Of a DNA stretch of 23,522 bases, positions 1 through 8,708 are shown in pieces. The stretch lies in NCBI GenBank assembly GCA_026388615.1, contig JAPLJL010000128.1:1-23522 (forward strand), written 5' to 3'. Positions within the stretch are counted from its first letter, which is position 1; the number at the start of each line of letters is the position of its first letter. Position numbers and translations under genes: made by a program. The notes under the pieces are model-generated. The model did not search any database. It saw nothing but the letters and a program-made list of their open reading frames with translations, and was not told the origin of the DNA. Source of the DNA: Pseudomonadota bacterium. GTDB lineage: Bacteria > Desulfobacterota > JAPLJL01.

Positions 1-1250
1 ATTTTTACCGGGAAGCCCACAAGAAGATTTACCAGGCGATGCTGGACCTGAATGTCAAGGGCGAGCCGGTTGATCTCCTGACCCTGAGCGAGCTGCTCAA
101 GTCCAGAGGGGAATTGGAGGAGATCGGGGGGCACAGCTACCTGGCCCAGCTTACGGATGCCGTGCCCACCGCGGCCAACCTGCTTTCTTATACCCGGCTG
201 GTAAAAGACAAGTCGATTTTGCGGGGGCTGATGAAGGTGGCCACCGACATTGTCACCCGGGGCTACGAATCCGACGCGGAGGTGGAACAGCTCCTGGACC
301 AGGCCGAGCGCGACATTTTTTCGATCTCCGAGAGGAAGTTCCGTCCCAGTTATTTCCCGATCAAGGAAATCATCAAGGAAAATTTCAAAACGATTGACCG
401 CCTGTACACCCAGAAGGGGATGCTGACGGGGGTGCCCACCGGCCTGAAGAAATTCGACGAGCTGACCTGCGGGCTCCAGCCTTCCGAGCTGATTGTGCTC
501 GCGGGCAGACCCGGGATGGGAAAGAGCGCTTTGGCTTTGAATATCGCCGAGCACGCGGCGGTGGAGTCGAAGATCCCGGTCGTGATATTTTCCCTGGAAA
601 TGTCCCGCGAACAGGTGGGCTTGCGCCTGCTTTGCTCCCGGGCCCGGATCAACAGTCATAATTTGCGCCGGGGAATGATCGCCCGTCACGATACGCCCCG
701 CCTGGTCACCGCCGCCGGTATCCTCAGCGAGGCCCCGATTTTCGTGGATGACAGCCCGGCCCTAAGTGTGCTGGAACTCCGGGCCAAAGCGCGGAGACTC
801 AAGTCGGAGCAGAAAGTCGGGCTGGTGGTGGTGGATTACCTGCAGTTGATGAGGTCCGGGCGGCAGCTCAGAGCGGGGGATAACCGGGAACAGGAAATCT
901 CCGAAATTTCCCGCTCCCTGAAATCTCTGGCCAAGGAATTGAACATTCCGGTGGTGGCGCTTTCCCAGTTGAACCGGATGGTGGAACAGCGGAAGGATAA
1001 AAAACCCATTCTCGCGGATCTGCGCGAATCGGGCGCCATCGAACAGGACGCGGATCTGATCGCCTTTATCTACCGGGACGAGGTTTATAATCCCGCGCCC
1101 GACAATCCCAAGCGGGGGATCGCGGAGATAATTATCGGGAAGCAGAGGAACGGTCCGGTTGGGATTCCTTTCGACGTCGCCTTCCTGAGCGAATATACCA
1201 CCTTCGCCGACCTGGCCCGGGATACCGCGGAGCCGTATTCCGAGGGCTAG
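1..1250 (+). CDS. dnaB: Replicative DNA helicase DnaB, 5' end cut off by the window
   Basis: This is the hexameric helicase that unwinds DNA ahead of the replication fork. The reading frame is open from position 3 (FYREAHKKIYQAML before the first ATG at 39), so the gene starts outside the window; by comparison with typical DnaB about 40 N-terminal residues are missing. The remaining N-terminal (DnaG-interacting) domain is followed by the RecA-like ATPase. The Walker A motif GRPGMGKS is at 504-527, the Walker B segment VVVDYLQLM includes Asp at 834-836, and the late motif ESGAIEQDADLI lies near 1025-1060. The TAG stop at 1248-1250 is 3 nt before the ispG start, so the two genes are probably co-transcribed. 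No intein is seen in the ATPase domain, a common intein site in DnaB. The ATG at 39 is an internal methionine, not the start. Confidence 0.97.
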   Translation, partial: FYREAHKKIYQAMLDLNVKGEPVDLLTLSELLKSRGELEEIGGHSYLAQLTDAVPTAANLLSYTRLVKDKSILRGLMKVATDIVTRGYESDAEVEQLLDQAERDIFSISERKFRPSYFPIKEIIKENFKTIDRLYTQKGMLTGVPTGLKKFDELTCGLQPSELIVLAGRPGMGKSALALNIAEHAAVESKIPVVIFSLEMSREQVGLRLLCSRARINSHNLRRGMIARHDTPRLVTAAGILSEAPIFVDDSPALSVLELRAKARRLKSEQKVGLVVVDYLQLMRSGRQLRAGDNREQEISEISRSLKSLAKELNIPVVALSQLNRMVEQRKDKKPILADLRESGAIEQDADLIAFIYRDEVYNPAPDNPKRGIAEIIIGKQRNGPVGIPFDVAFLSEYTTFADLARDTAEPYSEG

Positions 1251-1253
1251 ATC

Positions 1254-2300
1254 TTGCGGACGCGCCAGCAAACCCGCCAAATCAGGGTCGGGTCCGTCCT
1301 CGTGGGTGGGCAGGCCCCGATTTCGGTCCAGGGAATGACCAAATCCGACTCCCACGATGCCCGCCGGGTGCTCGCGGAGGTTCGCCGGATGGTGAAAGCG
1401 GGGGCGGAAATCGTCCGCATCGGGATTCCGGACGAAAAATCCCTGGAAGCGGTGGGCTGGGTGAAAGACCGGGTTCCGGTCCCGATTGTGGGGGATATCC
1501 ACTTTGATTACCGCCTGGCCCAGAAGGCGATCCGGGCCGGGCTGGACGGGATCAGGATCAATCCCGGGAATATCGGGGGCCCGCGCCGGCTCCAGGAAGT
1601 GGCCCAGACCGCCCGGGAATTCGGGGCCCCCCTCCGCATCGGGATCAATTCCGGTTCGCTGGAAAAGGATCTCCGGCGCCTGCCGGTGGCGGAAGGCCTG
1701 GTTAAAAGCGCCCTCCGGGCGGTGGAAATCCTGGAGAACATGGATTTTCATTCTTTTAAAATTTCCCTCAAGTCATCCGACGTTTCCGAAATGATTGAGG
1801 CCCATCGCCTGATTTCGAAACAGGTTAATTACCCCCTGCATTTAGGGGTGACCGAAGCCGGGCCGGGGCTCTCGGGGACAGTAAAATCGACACTCGGGAT
1901 CGGGATTCTTCTCGCGGAGGGAATCGGGGATACCATTCGGGTCTCACTGACCGGCCCCTCCGTTCTGGAGATCAGGGCCGCCTGGCAGATTCTCCGGGGG
2001 CTGGGGCTCCGCTCCCGGGGAGCCGAAATCATTTCCTGCCCCACCTGCACCCGGGATACCCTGAAAATCCAGGCCCTGGCGGAGCAGGTGGAGAAGCGCC
2101 TGGCCTCCCGGGAGAAGAAGATCAAGGTGGCGGTCATGGGCTGCCCGGTGAACGGACCGGGGGAGGCGTCCCGGGCGGATGTCGGGCTGGTGGGCAGCCA
2201 GGGAAAGGCCATCATTTATTTCCGGGGCCGCCCGATCGGGAAACGGGACCGGGCCGATGCGGTCAAGGCGATTTGCGAATTGGCGGAAAAAATAGATTAA
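1254..2300 (+). CDS. ispG: 4-hydroxy-3-methylbut-2-enyl diphosphate synthase IspG (GcpE)
   Basis: IspG is the [4Fe-4S] enzyme of the methylerythritol phosphate pathway that converts MEcPP to HMBPP using reduced ferredoxin or flavodoxin. The 348-aa protein is of usual length for the short bacterial form. It has an N-terminal TIM barrel (PISVQGMTKSDS, IVGDIHFDYRLA, GIRINPGNIG) and a C-terminal cluster domain. The cluster ligands are visible as C262, C265, C297 and E304, in SCPTCTRDT and MGCPVNGPGEA. Their spacing (3, 32, 7) equals that of E. coli C270, C273, C305 and E312. The start is TTG at 1254, 3 nt after the dnaB stop, with GAGGG inside the end of dnaB as a possible ribosome site. The family-typical N-terminal RQIRVGSVLVGG begins soon after, which supports this start. 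Its position before proS is seen in other bacteria too. Confidence 0.96.
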   Translation: MRTRQQTRQIRVGSVLVGGQAPISVQGMTKSDSHDARRVLAEVRRMVKAGAEIVRIGIPDEKSLEAVGWVKDRVPVPIVGDIHFDYRLAQKAIRAGLDGIRINPGNIGGPRRLQEVAQTAREFGAPLRIGINSGSLEKDLRRLPVAEGLVKSALRAVEILENMDFHSFKISLKSSDVSEMIEAHRLISKQVNYPLHLGVTEAGPGLSGTVKSTLGIGILLAEGIGDTIRVSLTGPSVLEIRAAWQILRGLGLRSRGAEIISCPTCTRDTLKIQALAEQVEKRLASREKKIKVAVMGCPVNGPGEASRADVGLVGSQGKAIIYFRGRPIGKRDRADAVKAICELAEKID

Positions 2301-2333
2301 GAGATTATTTCGCAAAAAAGGAGAAAAATGTTC

Positions 2334-2514
2334 TTGAGAGATTTTCCGGATAGGTCTTCGCTCCCAAAACAATTCGTTTTTCCCGAAAGAGCACCAGGCC
2401 GCCCCGCAGGGGCTAAGGCCTTTAGCAGCGCTTGTAGCTCTGAACTTAACAAGCTGGATCTCGAAAAAAGATGTTTTGGGTCGCTCCGACCTATCCAGGA
2501 AAATCTTTTCGCAA
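2334..2514. repeat. Long imperfect inverted repeat (foldback element) between ispG and proS
   Basis: The 239-nt gap 2301-2538 is filled by a sequence that folds on itself. Outer arms: GATTTTCC at 2340-2347 pairs with GGAAAATC at 2498-2505, GGATAGGTC at 2348-2356 with GACCTATCC at 2488-2496 (one bulged A at 2497), and CCCAAAAC at 2363-2370 with GTTTTGGG at 2473-2480. The inside has its own hairpins: AGAGC 2388-2392 with GCTCT 2437-2441, AGGCC 2396-2400 with GGCCT 2417-2421, and GCCCC-GCA-GGGGC at 2401-2413. An 8-bp TTTCGCAA occurs at 2308-2315 and 2507-2514 and could be a target duplication, or chance. A 68-codon ORF (2328-2534) crosses it behind a decent AAGGAG, but its product has no recognisable family and the symmetry explains the sequence better. 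It could be a nonautonomous repeat (MITE- or REP-like) or a structured leader of proS. Confidence 0.7.
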
Positions 2515-2538
2515 GCTTAATAATGTGGAGCTGAAAAA

Positions 2539-4278
2539 ATGAGAATGACTAAAGCTTTCATTCCTACCCTGAGGGAGGAGCCCAAGGAAGCCGAAGTCGC
2601 CAGTCACCTGCTTCTCCTCCGCGCGGGCATGATCCGGAAACTGGCGGCGGGGATTTACTCGGTCCTGCCTCTGGGGAAGCGGGTCCTGCGCAAGGTCGAG
2701 ACAATTATCCGCGAGGAGATGGACCGGGCCGGCGCGCACGAGCTTTATCTCCCCGCCGTGCAGCCGGCCGAACTCTGGGAGGAAAGCGGGCGCTGGGCCA
2801 AATACGGAAAGGAGCTCCTCCGCTTCCAGGACCGCCACGAGCATTGGTTCTGCTTCGGGCCGACCCACGAGGAGGTAATCACCGACCTGGTTCGCCGCGA
2901 GATCCGGTCTTATCGGGACCTGCCCCGGTGCTTCTATCAGATCCAGGTGAAGTTCCGCGACGAGGTGCGTCCCCGCTTCGGCTTGATCCGAGGGCGGGAA
3001 TTTATCATGAAGGACGCTTACAGCTTTGACCGGGACGAGGCCGGGGCCGAGCAGAGCTATAAAGTCATGGTCCAGGCTTACGAACGGATTTTTACCCGGA
3101 TGAGACTGGATTTCCGGATGGTCCAGGCGGAGGCCGGCAATATCGGGGGCAATTTTTCCCATGAATTCATGGCGCTGGCCTCCACGGGGGAAGACCTGAT
3201 CCTGGTTTGCGACGCCTGCGGCTATTCCGCCAGCCAGGAAAGGGCGGAGGTGGGTAAAACCGAACTGCCTTCCCCCGGAGAAGAGAAAGAAGGCCCCCGG
3301 GAACGGGTGGCCACCCCGGGCCAGCGAACCGTGGAAGAGGTCTGCCGTTTCCTGGGGGTGGAGCCGCGGAACCTGATCAAAACCCTGATTGTCCAGGTCC
3401 AGGGGGAACCGCGGGCGGTTTTAATCCGGGGGGATCTGGAGATTAACCTGAACAAACTGCAAAGGCACCTGGGCGCGGAGTCGATCGAGCTGGCGGACCC
3501 GGAAACCATCGAGCGGGTGACCGGGGCTCCCGTGGGTTTCGCCGGGCCGGTGGGACTGTCCCTGAAAATCCTGGCGGACCAATCCATCCGGGGAATCATC
3601 CGCGGGGTGACGGGGGCCAACGCCGCCGATTTCCACCTGATCAACGTTAAGATCGGCCGGGATTTCCCCGAGCCGGAATACGGGGATTTCCGCCTGGCCC
3701 GCGGCGGGGACGCCTGCGGGAAATGCGGAAAAACCATGCGGGAGATCCGCGGACTCGAACTGGGACATACTTTTAAGCTCGGGGTCAAATACAGCCAGGC
3801 GCTACGGGCGAACTATCTGGACCCGCAGGGGAAGGAAACCCTGATGGTGATGGGCTGTTACGGGATCGGGGTCACCCGGGCGCTGGCGGCGATTGTCGAA
3901 CAAAGCCACGACCAGGACGGGATTATCTTCCCACTGGCGGTGGCCCCTTATCAGGTGATTGTCGTCCCGGTGGAAATGGCCGACGACCAGATCCGGGAAA
4001 AATCCGAAGAGATTTATGAAAAATTGACCGAAGCGGGGTTGGAGGTCCTGCTTGATGACCGTTCCGAAAGGGCCGGGGCGAAATTCAAGGATGCCGACCT
4101 CCTGGGGATTCCTTTCCGGATCACCATCGGGAAGCGGAACCTGGCTAACGGCCAGGTCGAGATCAAGCGCCGGGGAGAAAAGACCGCGCAGCTGGAGCCG
4201 GTCGGGACGGCGTGCGCCCGGATCGCCGAATTGATCTCCGCGGCCTGGGCGGCGGAGAAGCCCGGGGACAAGAATTGA
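2539..4278 (+). CDS. proS: Prolyl-tRNA synthetase, bacterial type with editing insertion
   Basis: ProS is a class II aminoacyl-tRNA synthetase that charges tRNA-Pro in the cytoplasm. The 579-aa length fits the bacterial form, which carries the YbaK-like editing domain inserted in the catalytic core. The catalytic core begins with motif 1 around residues 43-79; GPTHEE is at 107-112, the motif 2 arginine R140 lies in FRDEVRPRFG, and motif 3 GCYGIGVTR starts at residue 439. The insertion spans about residues 225-405 and includes NLIKTLIV and GANAADFHLINV. The C-terminal anticodon-binding domain covers about 470-565. GGAG at 2527-2530 precedes the ATG. The gene follows the foldback element, so it may share a transcript with dnaB-ispG or have its own start there. 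The last codons and the TGA stop lie inside a short direct repeat that is copied 47 bp downstream. Confidence 0.96.
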   Translation: MRMTKAFIPTLREEPKEAEVASHLLLLRAGMIRKLAAGIYSVLPLGKRVLRKVETIIREEMDRAGAHELYLPAVQPAELWEESGRWAKYGKELLRFQDRHEHWFCFGPTHEEVITDLVRREIRSYRDLPRCFYQIQVKFRDEVRPRFGLIRGREFIMKDAYSFDRDEAGAEQSYKVMVQAYERIFTRMRLDFRMVQAEAGNIGGNFSHEFMALASTGEDLILVCDACGYSASQERAEVGKTELPSPGEEKEGPRERVATPGQRTVEEVCRFLGVEPRNLIKTLIVQVQGEPRAVLIRGDLEINLNKLQRHLGAESIELADPETIERVTGAPVGFAGPVGLSLKILADQSIRGIIRGVTGANAADFHLINVKIGRDFPEPEYGDFRLARGGDACGKCGKTMREIRGLELGHTFKLGVKYSQALRANYLDPQGKETLMVMGCYGIGVTRALAAIVEQSHDQDGIIFPLAVAPYQVIVVPVEMADDQIREKSEEIYEKLTEAGLEVLLDDRSERAGAKFKDADLLGIPFRITIGKRNLANGQVEIKRRGEKTAQLEPVGTACARIAELISAAWAAEKPGDKN

Positions 4279-4376
4279 CGATTGACGAATGACGATTGAC
4301 GAATGAAAACCGGGACAAGAATTGACGATTTACGAATGTCCCTCGAAATAACTCGGGATAAAACGATTGACGAATA
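4265..4376. repeat. Degenerate short tandem repeats at and after the proS 3' end
   Basis: A 14-bp unit GACGATTGACGAAT occurs twice head to tail at 4277-4304. Diverged copies follow at about 4324-4337 (GACGATTTACGAAT) and 4363-4375. A 19-nt stretch GGGACAAGAATTGACGATT that contains the last proS codons and stop is present at 4265-4283 and again at 4312-4330. The rest of the 183-nt gap to the next gene has no clear promoter or terminator. A similar-looking CCTCG motif appears at 4342-4346 and 4397-4401. The patch looks like low-complexity dispersed repeat sequence that has grown into the end of proS. Confidence 0.75.
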
Positions 4377-4461
4377 AAAACCAGACAAAACAAATACCTC
4401 GGAATCAATTTTAGCGCACGATCACGCAACTTTTGGACATTCTAATTTTCCCAGGTAAGCG

Positions 4462-5796
4462 ATGACCCAGGACGGGGAAAAATTCATCACCATCAAGCCG
4501 GGCGGGATCCTGGAATTGCCCGCCCGGCTGGCGCAATCCCTGGAACTCAAGGGCAACGACCAATTCCGGGTGATGGTGATGGGGAAAAATCTTCTCCAGT
4601 TGTTAAAGATGGATGAAGATTTTTTCCGGATGGCCAAGAACGACGCCAAGGTCATCTTTACCGGAGATCTGGAAGGAATAGGGATCACGGATTTGTTTTC
4701 GATCCTGAACATGTCCCAGAAGACCGGGGCCCTGGTGCTGGTGTCGGAGAAAAAGTACAAGAGTATTTTTTTCCGCCGGGGGGAAATCATCTTCGCCTCC
4801 TCCAACCAGCCCGAGGAACGGTTGGGTAATATCCTGTACCGGACCGGGAAGATCAGCCAGGAGCAGAAGGAGGAAGCCGAACGGGCCCTGACCGGGGACA
4901 AGCGCTTCGGGACGATTCTCCTGGAGCGGAGACTGATAACCCCCAAAGATCTCTGGTGGGGGGTCCGGTACCAGATGGAGGAAATCATTTATTCTTCCTT
5001 CAATTTCCTGAAGGGTTTTTTCTTTTTTCTCGAAGGGGATCTGGCCGAGGAGGACCTGGTGCGTTTTTCCTTCAATACCCAGAAGTTGCTGATGGAGGGA
5101 TTCCGCCGCATGGACGAATGGCCGCTGATTTACCAGCTGATCCCCTCCCGGGATACCGTGCTGGAGATCGCCGCGGCTCCGGGTCCGGGAGACTTGAATC
5201 CGATCATGCAGAAGGTTCTGGAAATCGTGGACGGCCGGCGGAAGGCGGGAGAAATCATCCGGCTCTCCCAGCTGGGGGAGTTCAACGCCTTTCGGATTCT
5301 TTACCAGCTGGCCAAGGCGGGGCTCATCAAGGCCCAGGAAAAGGCCAAGGACATCCAGTCCGACAAAGCCGAAGCCGATCAGAAAAGGATCGTGGCCGTG
5401 ATCGAGAAATACAACCTGCTCTTTCGCCAGATCCAGACGGCGATGGGCAGCCGCCTCAACCTGCCGGCCACGGCCGCGTCCTTCTTCGAAGATCTTTCCC
5501 CGAGGTTCAAGAAGCTGTTTGAAGGGATGACGTTGAGCACGGACGGGGGGTTGAACCCGGAGAAGCTGGCCGAGAACAGCAAAAAAGCGGGCAAGCTGGA
5601 AACGGGATCATTCCTGAAGCTGACGGGCTTCGGCGATCTTTTCGCCTTTCAACTGGTCCTGGACGGTTTGAACGAGCTGCTCAATTTCATGATTTTTTCC
5701 CTGCGGAACATCTCGGGCGACGACCGGGAGACCGAGGAAATGATCCGTCAGGTCCGGGCCGCCCAGAACCAGATTCAGGACCGGAAGAAAAATTAG
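4462..5796 (+). CDS. DUF4388 (PATAN-like) domain protein, possible signalling or regulatory role
   Basis: The 444-aa protein has no signal peptide or membrane segment. Residues about 7-50 (ITIKPGGILELPARLAQSLEL) resemble a SpoVT/AbrB-type beta-hairpin fold. Residues about 65-210 match the DUF4388 pattern: LFSILNMSQKTGALVLVS, then FFRRGEIIFASS, LGNILYRTGKIS and FGTILLERRLIT. In other bacteria this domain, seen often in deltaproteobacterial and related signalling proteins, accompanies two-component and gliding or motility-type regulation. Residues about 245-295 look like a winged-helix segment (IVDGRRKAGEIIRLS, FRILYQLAKAGLI), and the remainder is mostly helical. The start at 4462 has only a weak AGGT upstream. 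pyrF follows 16 nt later with a strong ribosome site, so the two are probably co-transcribed. The substrate or partner is unknown; the domain assignment is from remembered family patterns. Confidence 0.8.
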   Translation: MTQDGEKFITIKPGGILELPARLAQSLELKGNDQFRVMVMGKNLLQLLKMDEDFFRMAKNDAKVIFTGDLEGIGITDLFSILNMSQKTGALVLVSEKKYKSIFFRRGEIIFASSNQPEERLGNILYRTGKISQEQKEEAERALTGDKRFGTILLERRLITPKDLWWGVRYQMEEIIYSSFNFLKGFFFFLEGDLAEEDLVRFSFNTQKLLMEGFRRMDEWPLIYQLIPSRDTVLEIAAAPGPGDLNPIMQKVLEIVDGRRKAGEIIRLSQLGEFNAFRILYQLAKAGLIKAQEKAKDIQSDKAEADQKRIVAVIEKYNLLFRQIQTAMGSRLNLPATAASFFEDLSPRFKKLFEGMTLSTDGGLNPEKLAENSKKAGKLETGSFLKLTGFGDLFAFQLVLDGLNELLNFMIFSLRNISGDDRETEEMIRQVRAAQNQIQDRKKN

Positions 5797-5812
5797 CCGG
5801 GAGGAGAGGGCT

Positions 5813-6547
5813 TTGAACCGAGGAAGCGGGAAACTGATTTTTGCCCTGGATGGAATCCGGGAGCGTAAGGAAGTGGAGAACTGGGTCAAGCGTCTCTTCC
5901 CCCTGGTTTATCGTTTCAAGGTGGGCAAGGAACTTTTTACCCGGGAAGGCCCGGAAGTGGTTAAAATCATCCGGGGGTCGGGGGGGGAGGTTTTCCTGGA
6001 CCTGAAATTTCACGATATCCCGGAAACCGTGGCCCGGGCGGTGGAGGCCGCCAGCGGGCTGGGGGTGGAAATCCTGAATGTCCACGCCTCGGGAGGGAAA
6101 GCGATGATGAAAGCCGCTCGGGAAGCCGCCTCGGCCGGGGGCGAGGGAAGCGCGTGGAAAGCCCCCCGGATTGTGGCGGTTACCGTTCTGACCAGTCTTA
6201 ACCAGAACGATCTCCGGGAAATGGGATTGGAAATCGAAATGGAAAAACTGGTTTTGAATTTAGCCCGCCTGGCCCGGGAGGCGGGCCTGGATGGGGTGGT
6301 GGCGTCTCCCTGGGAAGCCCGGGCCATCCGGCGGGAGTTGGGAGAAGATTTTCTGATCATTACCCCGGGGATCAGGAGTGGCCCGGGAAAAAATGACGAC
6401 CAGAAAAGGGTCAGCACCCCGGAAAGCGCGCTCGCGGCCGGGGCCAGCCTGATCGTGGTGGGAAGGGATATCCGGAACGCGGAAGACCCGGTGGGCCAGG
6501 CCCAGGCGATTGAGGCAAGAATTGCCCAAGTGGGAAAAAATGGTTAA
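5813..6547 (+). CDS. pyrF: Orotidine 5'-phosphate decarboxylase
   Basis: PyrF converts OMP to UMP in the last step of de novo pyrimidine synthesis. The 244-aa protein is a TIM barrel of the standard bacterial type: LIFALDG at the N terminus, then the catalytic DLKFHDIP with D63, K65 and D68, TVLTSLN in the middle, and the phosphate-binding ITPGIR and IVVGRDI near the end. The start is TTG at 5813, chosen because GGGAGGAGAGG lies 4-13 nt upstream and the family N terminus follows at once. It is the last protein gene before the tRNA cluster. A palindromic A/T stretch after the stop lacks a loop and is not convincing as a terminator. Confidence 0.96.
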   Translation: MNRGSGKLIFALDGIRERKEVENWVKRLFPLVYRFKVGKELFTREGPEVVKIIRGSGGEVFLDLKFHDIPETVARAVEAASGLGVEILNVHASGGKAMMKAAREAASAGGEGSAWKAPRIVAVTVLTSLNQNDLREMGLEIEMEKLVLNLARLAREAGLDGVVASPWEARAIRRELGEDFLIITPGIRSGPGKNDDQKRVSTPESALAAGASLIVVGRDIRNAEDPVGQAQAIEARIAQVGKNG

Positions 6548-6593
6548 GGGGAAGAGCTTAGGAAAATTTTTCCCGGGTAAGGTAAAGGGGGTA

Positions 6594-6621
6594 TTGACAG
6601 GACAAGGTATTATTTTATAAT
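6594..6621 (+). promoter_or_regulatory. Consensus sigma70-type promoter of the tRNA-tuf operon
   Basis: TTGACA at 6594-6599 and TATAAT at 6616-6621 are both perfect matches to the housekeeping sigma consensus and are 16 nt apart. The predicted start near 6628 would leave only a few nucleotides before the first tRNA at 6635. The segment after -10 is A/T-rich, so it lacks the GC-rich discriminator typical of stringently controlled stable-RNA promoters in enterobacteria. Confidence 0.85.
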
Positions 6622-6634
6622 AAATAATTTAACT

Positions 6635-6707
6635 GCTGGCGTAGCTCAGCAGGCAGAGCAGCTGACTTGTAATCAGCAGGCCGGGGGTTCGATTCCCTCC
6701 GCCAGCT
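6635..6707 (+). tRNA. tRNA-Thr (anticodon TGT)
   Basis: The cloverleaf is complete: acceptor GCTGGCG with CGCCAGC, D stem GCTC/GAGC, anticodon stem GCTGA/TCAGC with loop CTTGTAA, and T stem closing TTCGATT. The anticodon TGT reads ACA. The discriminator is T, and the genome continues with CAT, so CCA is not encoded and must be added by nucleotidyltransferase. It is first of four tRNAs in the operon and corresponds in position to E. coli thrU. Confidence 0.96.
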
Positions 6708-6732
6708 CATGAGGAGTATTTATTTTTTTAGG

Positions 6733-6814
6733 GGAGAGGTTCCCGAGCGGCCAAAGGGGGCAGACTGTAAATCTGTTGGCTATGCCTTCGGAGGTTCGAA
6801 TCCTCCCCTCTCCA
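6733..6814 (+). tRNA. tRNA-Tyr (anticodon GTA)
   Basis: This is a class II tRNA of 82 nt with a long variable arm. Acceptor GGAGAGG pairs with CCTCTCC, and the discriminator is A. The anticodon loop CTGTAAA contains GTA, and T stem GGAGG/CCTCC closes TTCGAAT. CCA is not encoded (TAT follows). Position matches E. coli tyrU. Confidence 0.96.
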
Positions 6815-6851
6815 TATAATAATGTGGGGCGAGCAAGTTTGGTTGAAAAAA

Positions 6852-6927
6852 GCGGGAATAGCTCAATTGGTAGAGCACGAGCCTTCCAAGCTTGAGGTTG
6901 CGGGTTCGAGCCCCGTTTCCCGCTCCA
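6852..6927 (+). tRNA. tRNA-Gly (anticodon TCC)
   Basis: Acceptor GCGGGAA pairs with TTCCCGC. The anticodon stem CGAGC/GCTTG, with one G-T pair, carries loop CTTCCAA, giving TCC. The T loop is TTCGAGC. Unlike the first two tRNAs of the cluster, CCA is encoded at 6925-6927. Position matches E. coli glyT. Confidence 0.96.
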
Positions 6928-6987
6928 ATATAAAAGATTTTAATTATTGATTTTCACGGGAGAGGAAAAGAACCAGAAAGATCAAAC

Positions 6988-7063
6988 GCCCAAGTAGCTC
7001 AGTTGGCAGAGCACCTCCTTGGTAAGGAGGAGGTCACCAGTTCAATTCTGGTCTTGGGCTCCA
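6988..7063 (+). tRNA. tRNA-Thr (anticodon GGT)
   Basis: Acceptor GCCCAAG pairs with CTTGGGC. Anticodon stem CCTCC/GGAGG has loop TTGGTAA, giving GGT, which reads ACC and ACT. CCA is encoded at 7061-7063. It lies 53 nt before tuf, the same neighbour as E. coli thrT. Confidence 0.96.
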
Positions 7064-7116
7064 GATTGAAAATAGGCAAGCGGAAGATTTATCTGAATTC
7101 CAGGAGGCGATAAAAA

Positions 7117-8316
<1,200 letters not shown>

Positions 8317-8345
8317 AAAGCCAAATGAGGTTAAAAGTTAACCCA

Positions 8346-8395
8346 GACTTCGCTAAGGCTACGTCGGGCTCGCAGAGCTCGGAAGCCTGAGAGTC
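8346..8395 (+). other. Possible structured RNA between tuf and rpmG
   Basis: The 109-nt gap holds nested pairing: GACT 8346-8349 with AGTC 8392-8395, AGGCT 8356-8360 with AGCCT 8384-8388, and GGGCTC 8366-8371 with GAGCTC 8375-8380 around a GCA loop. There is no run of T after it, so it is not a classic terminator. It could be a processing or attenuation element or part of a dispersed repeat. Confidence 0.35.
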
Positions 8396-8425
8396 AGAAG
8401 AAACAGAAAACCACAGGGGCGGACC

Positions 8426-8575
8426 ATGAGAGAAATAATCACCTTAGCCTGTACCGATTGTAAAAGGAGAAATTACACCACCAAGAAGAGCAAGCACAAT
8501 GATCCCGATCGGATTGAATTAAAGAAATATTGCCGGTTTTGCCGAAAGCATACCGTCCATAAGGAAACTAAATAA
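8426..8575 (+). CDS. rpmG: 50S ribosomal protein L33
   Basis: L33 is a small zinc-ribbon protein of the large subunit near the E site. The 49-aa protein begins MREIITLACTDCKRRNY and has CxxC pairs at C9/C12 and C36/C39, so it is the zinc-binding (C+) form. Length is normal. AGGGGCGG lies just upstream of the ATG. The order tuf-rpmG-tRNA-Trp-secE-nusG is found in many bacteria and supports the call. It is too short for many ORF filters. Confidence 0.95.
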   Translation: MREIITLACTDCKRRNYTTKKSKHNDPDRIELKKYCRFCRKHTVHKETK

Positions 8576-8577
8576 AG

Positions 8578-8655
8578 GGGCCAGTAGCTCTAACCGGACA
8601 GAGCACCGGACTCCAAATCCGGGGGCTGGGGGTTCGAATCCCTCCTGGCCTGCCA
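8578..8655 (+). tRNA. tRNA-Trp (anticodon CCA)
   Basis: Acceptor GGGCCAG pairs with CTGGCCT (first pair G-T). Anticodon stem CCGGA/TCCGG has loop CTCCAAA, giving CCA. The discriminator is G, as expected for tRNA-Trp, and the 3' CCA is encoded at 8653-8655. The gene begins 3 nt after the rpmG stop, so the transcript must be processed between them. Confidence 0.95.
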
Positions 8656-8708
8656 TTTTCACAGGCAAGGGCAAGGGCTTCGCGGGGTGAAAAGATGAGG
8701 ATATTTTA

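Noticed and set aside
762..1751. Long minus-strand open frame across dnaB and ispG
   Set aside because: It crosses two clear genes, has a Pro/Arg/Gly/His-rich composition typical of antisense frames in GC-rich DNA, and no motif.
2328..2534. 68-codon ORF with a good AAGGAG upstream of proS
   Set aside because: The product matches no family I know and the whole stretch is explained by the inverted repeat; kept only as part of the repeat entry.
2301..2538. T-box or other tRNA-sensing leader upstream of proS
   Set aside because: No T-box sequence (GGGTGG-ACCGCG type) or specifier-like layout; the symmetry is that of a simple foldback.
4362..4400. TTGACG-like box before the DUF4388 gene as a promoter
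   Set aside because: It lies in the repeat unit itself and no acceptable -10 box follows at 16-18 nt.
6571..6583. GGAAAATTTTTCC after pyrF as a terminator
   Set aside because: The palindrome has almost no loop and no T run follows.
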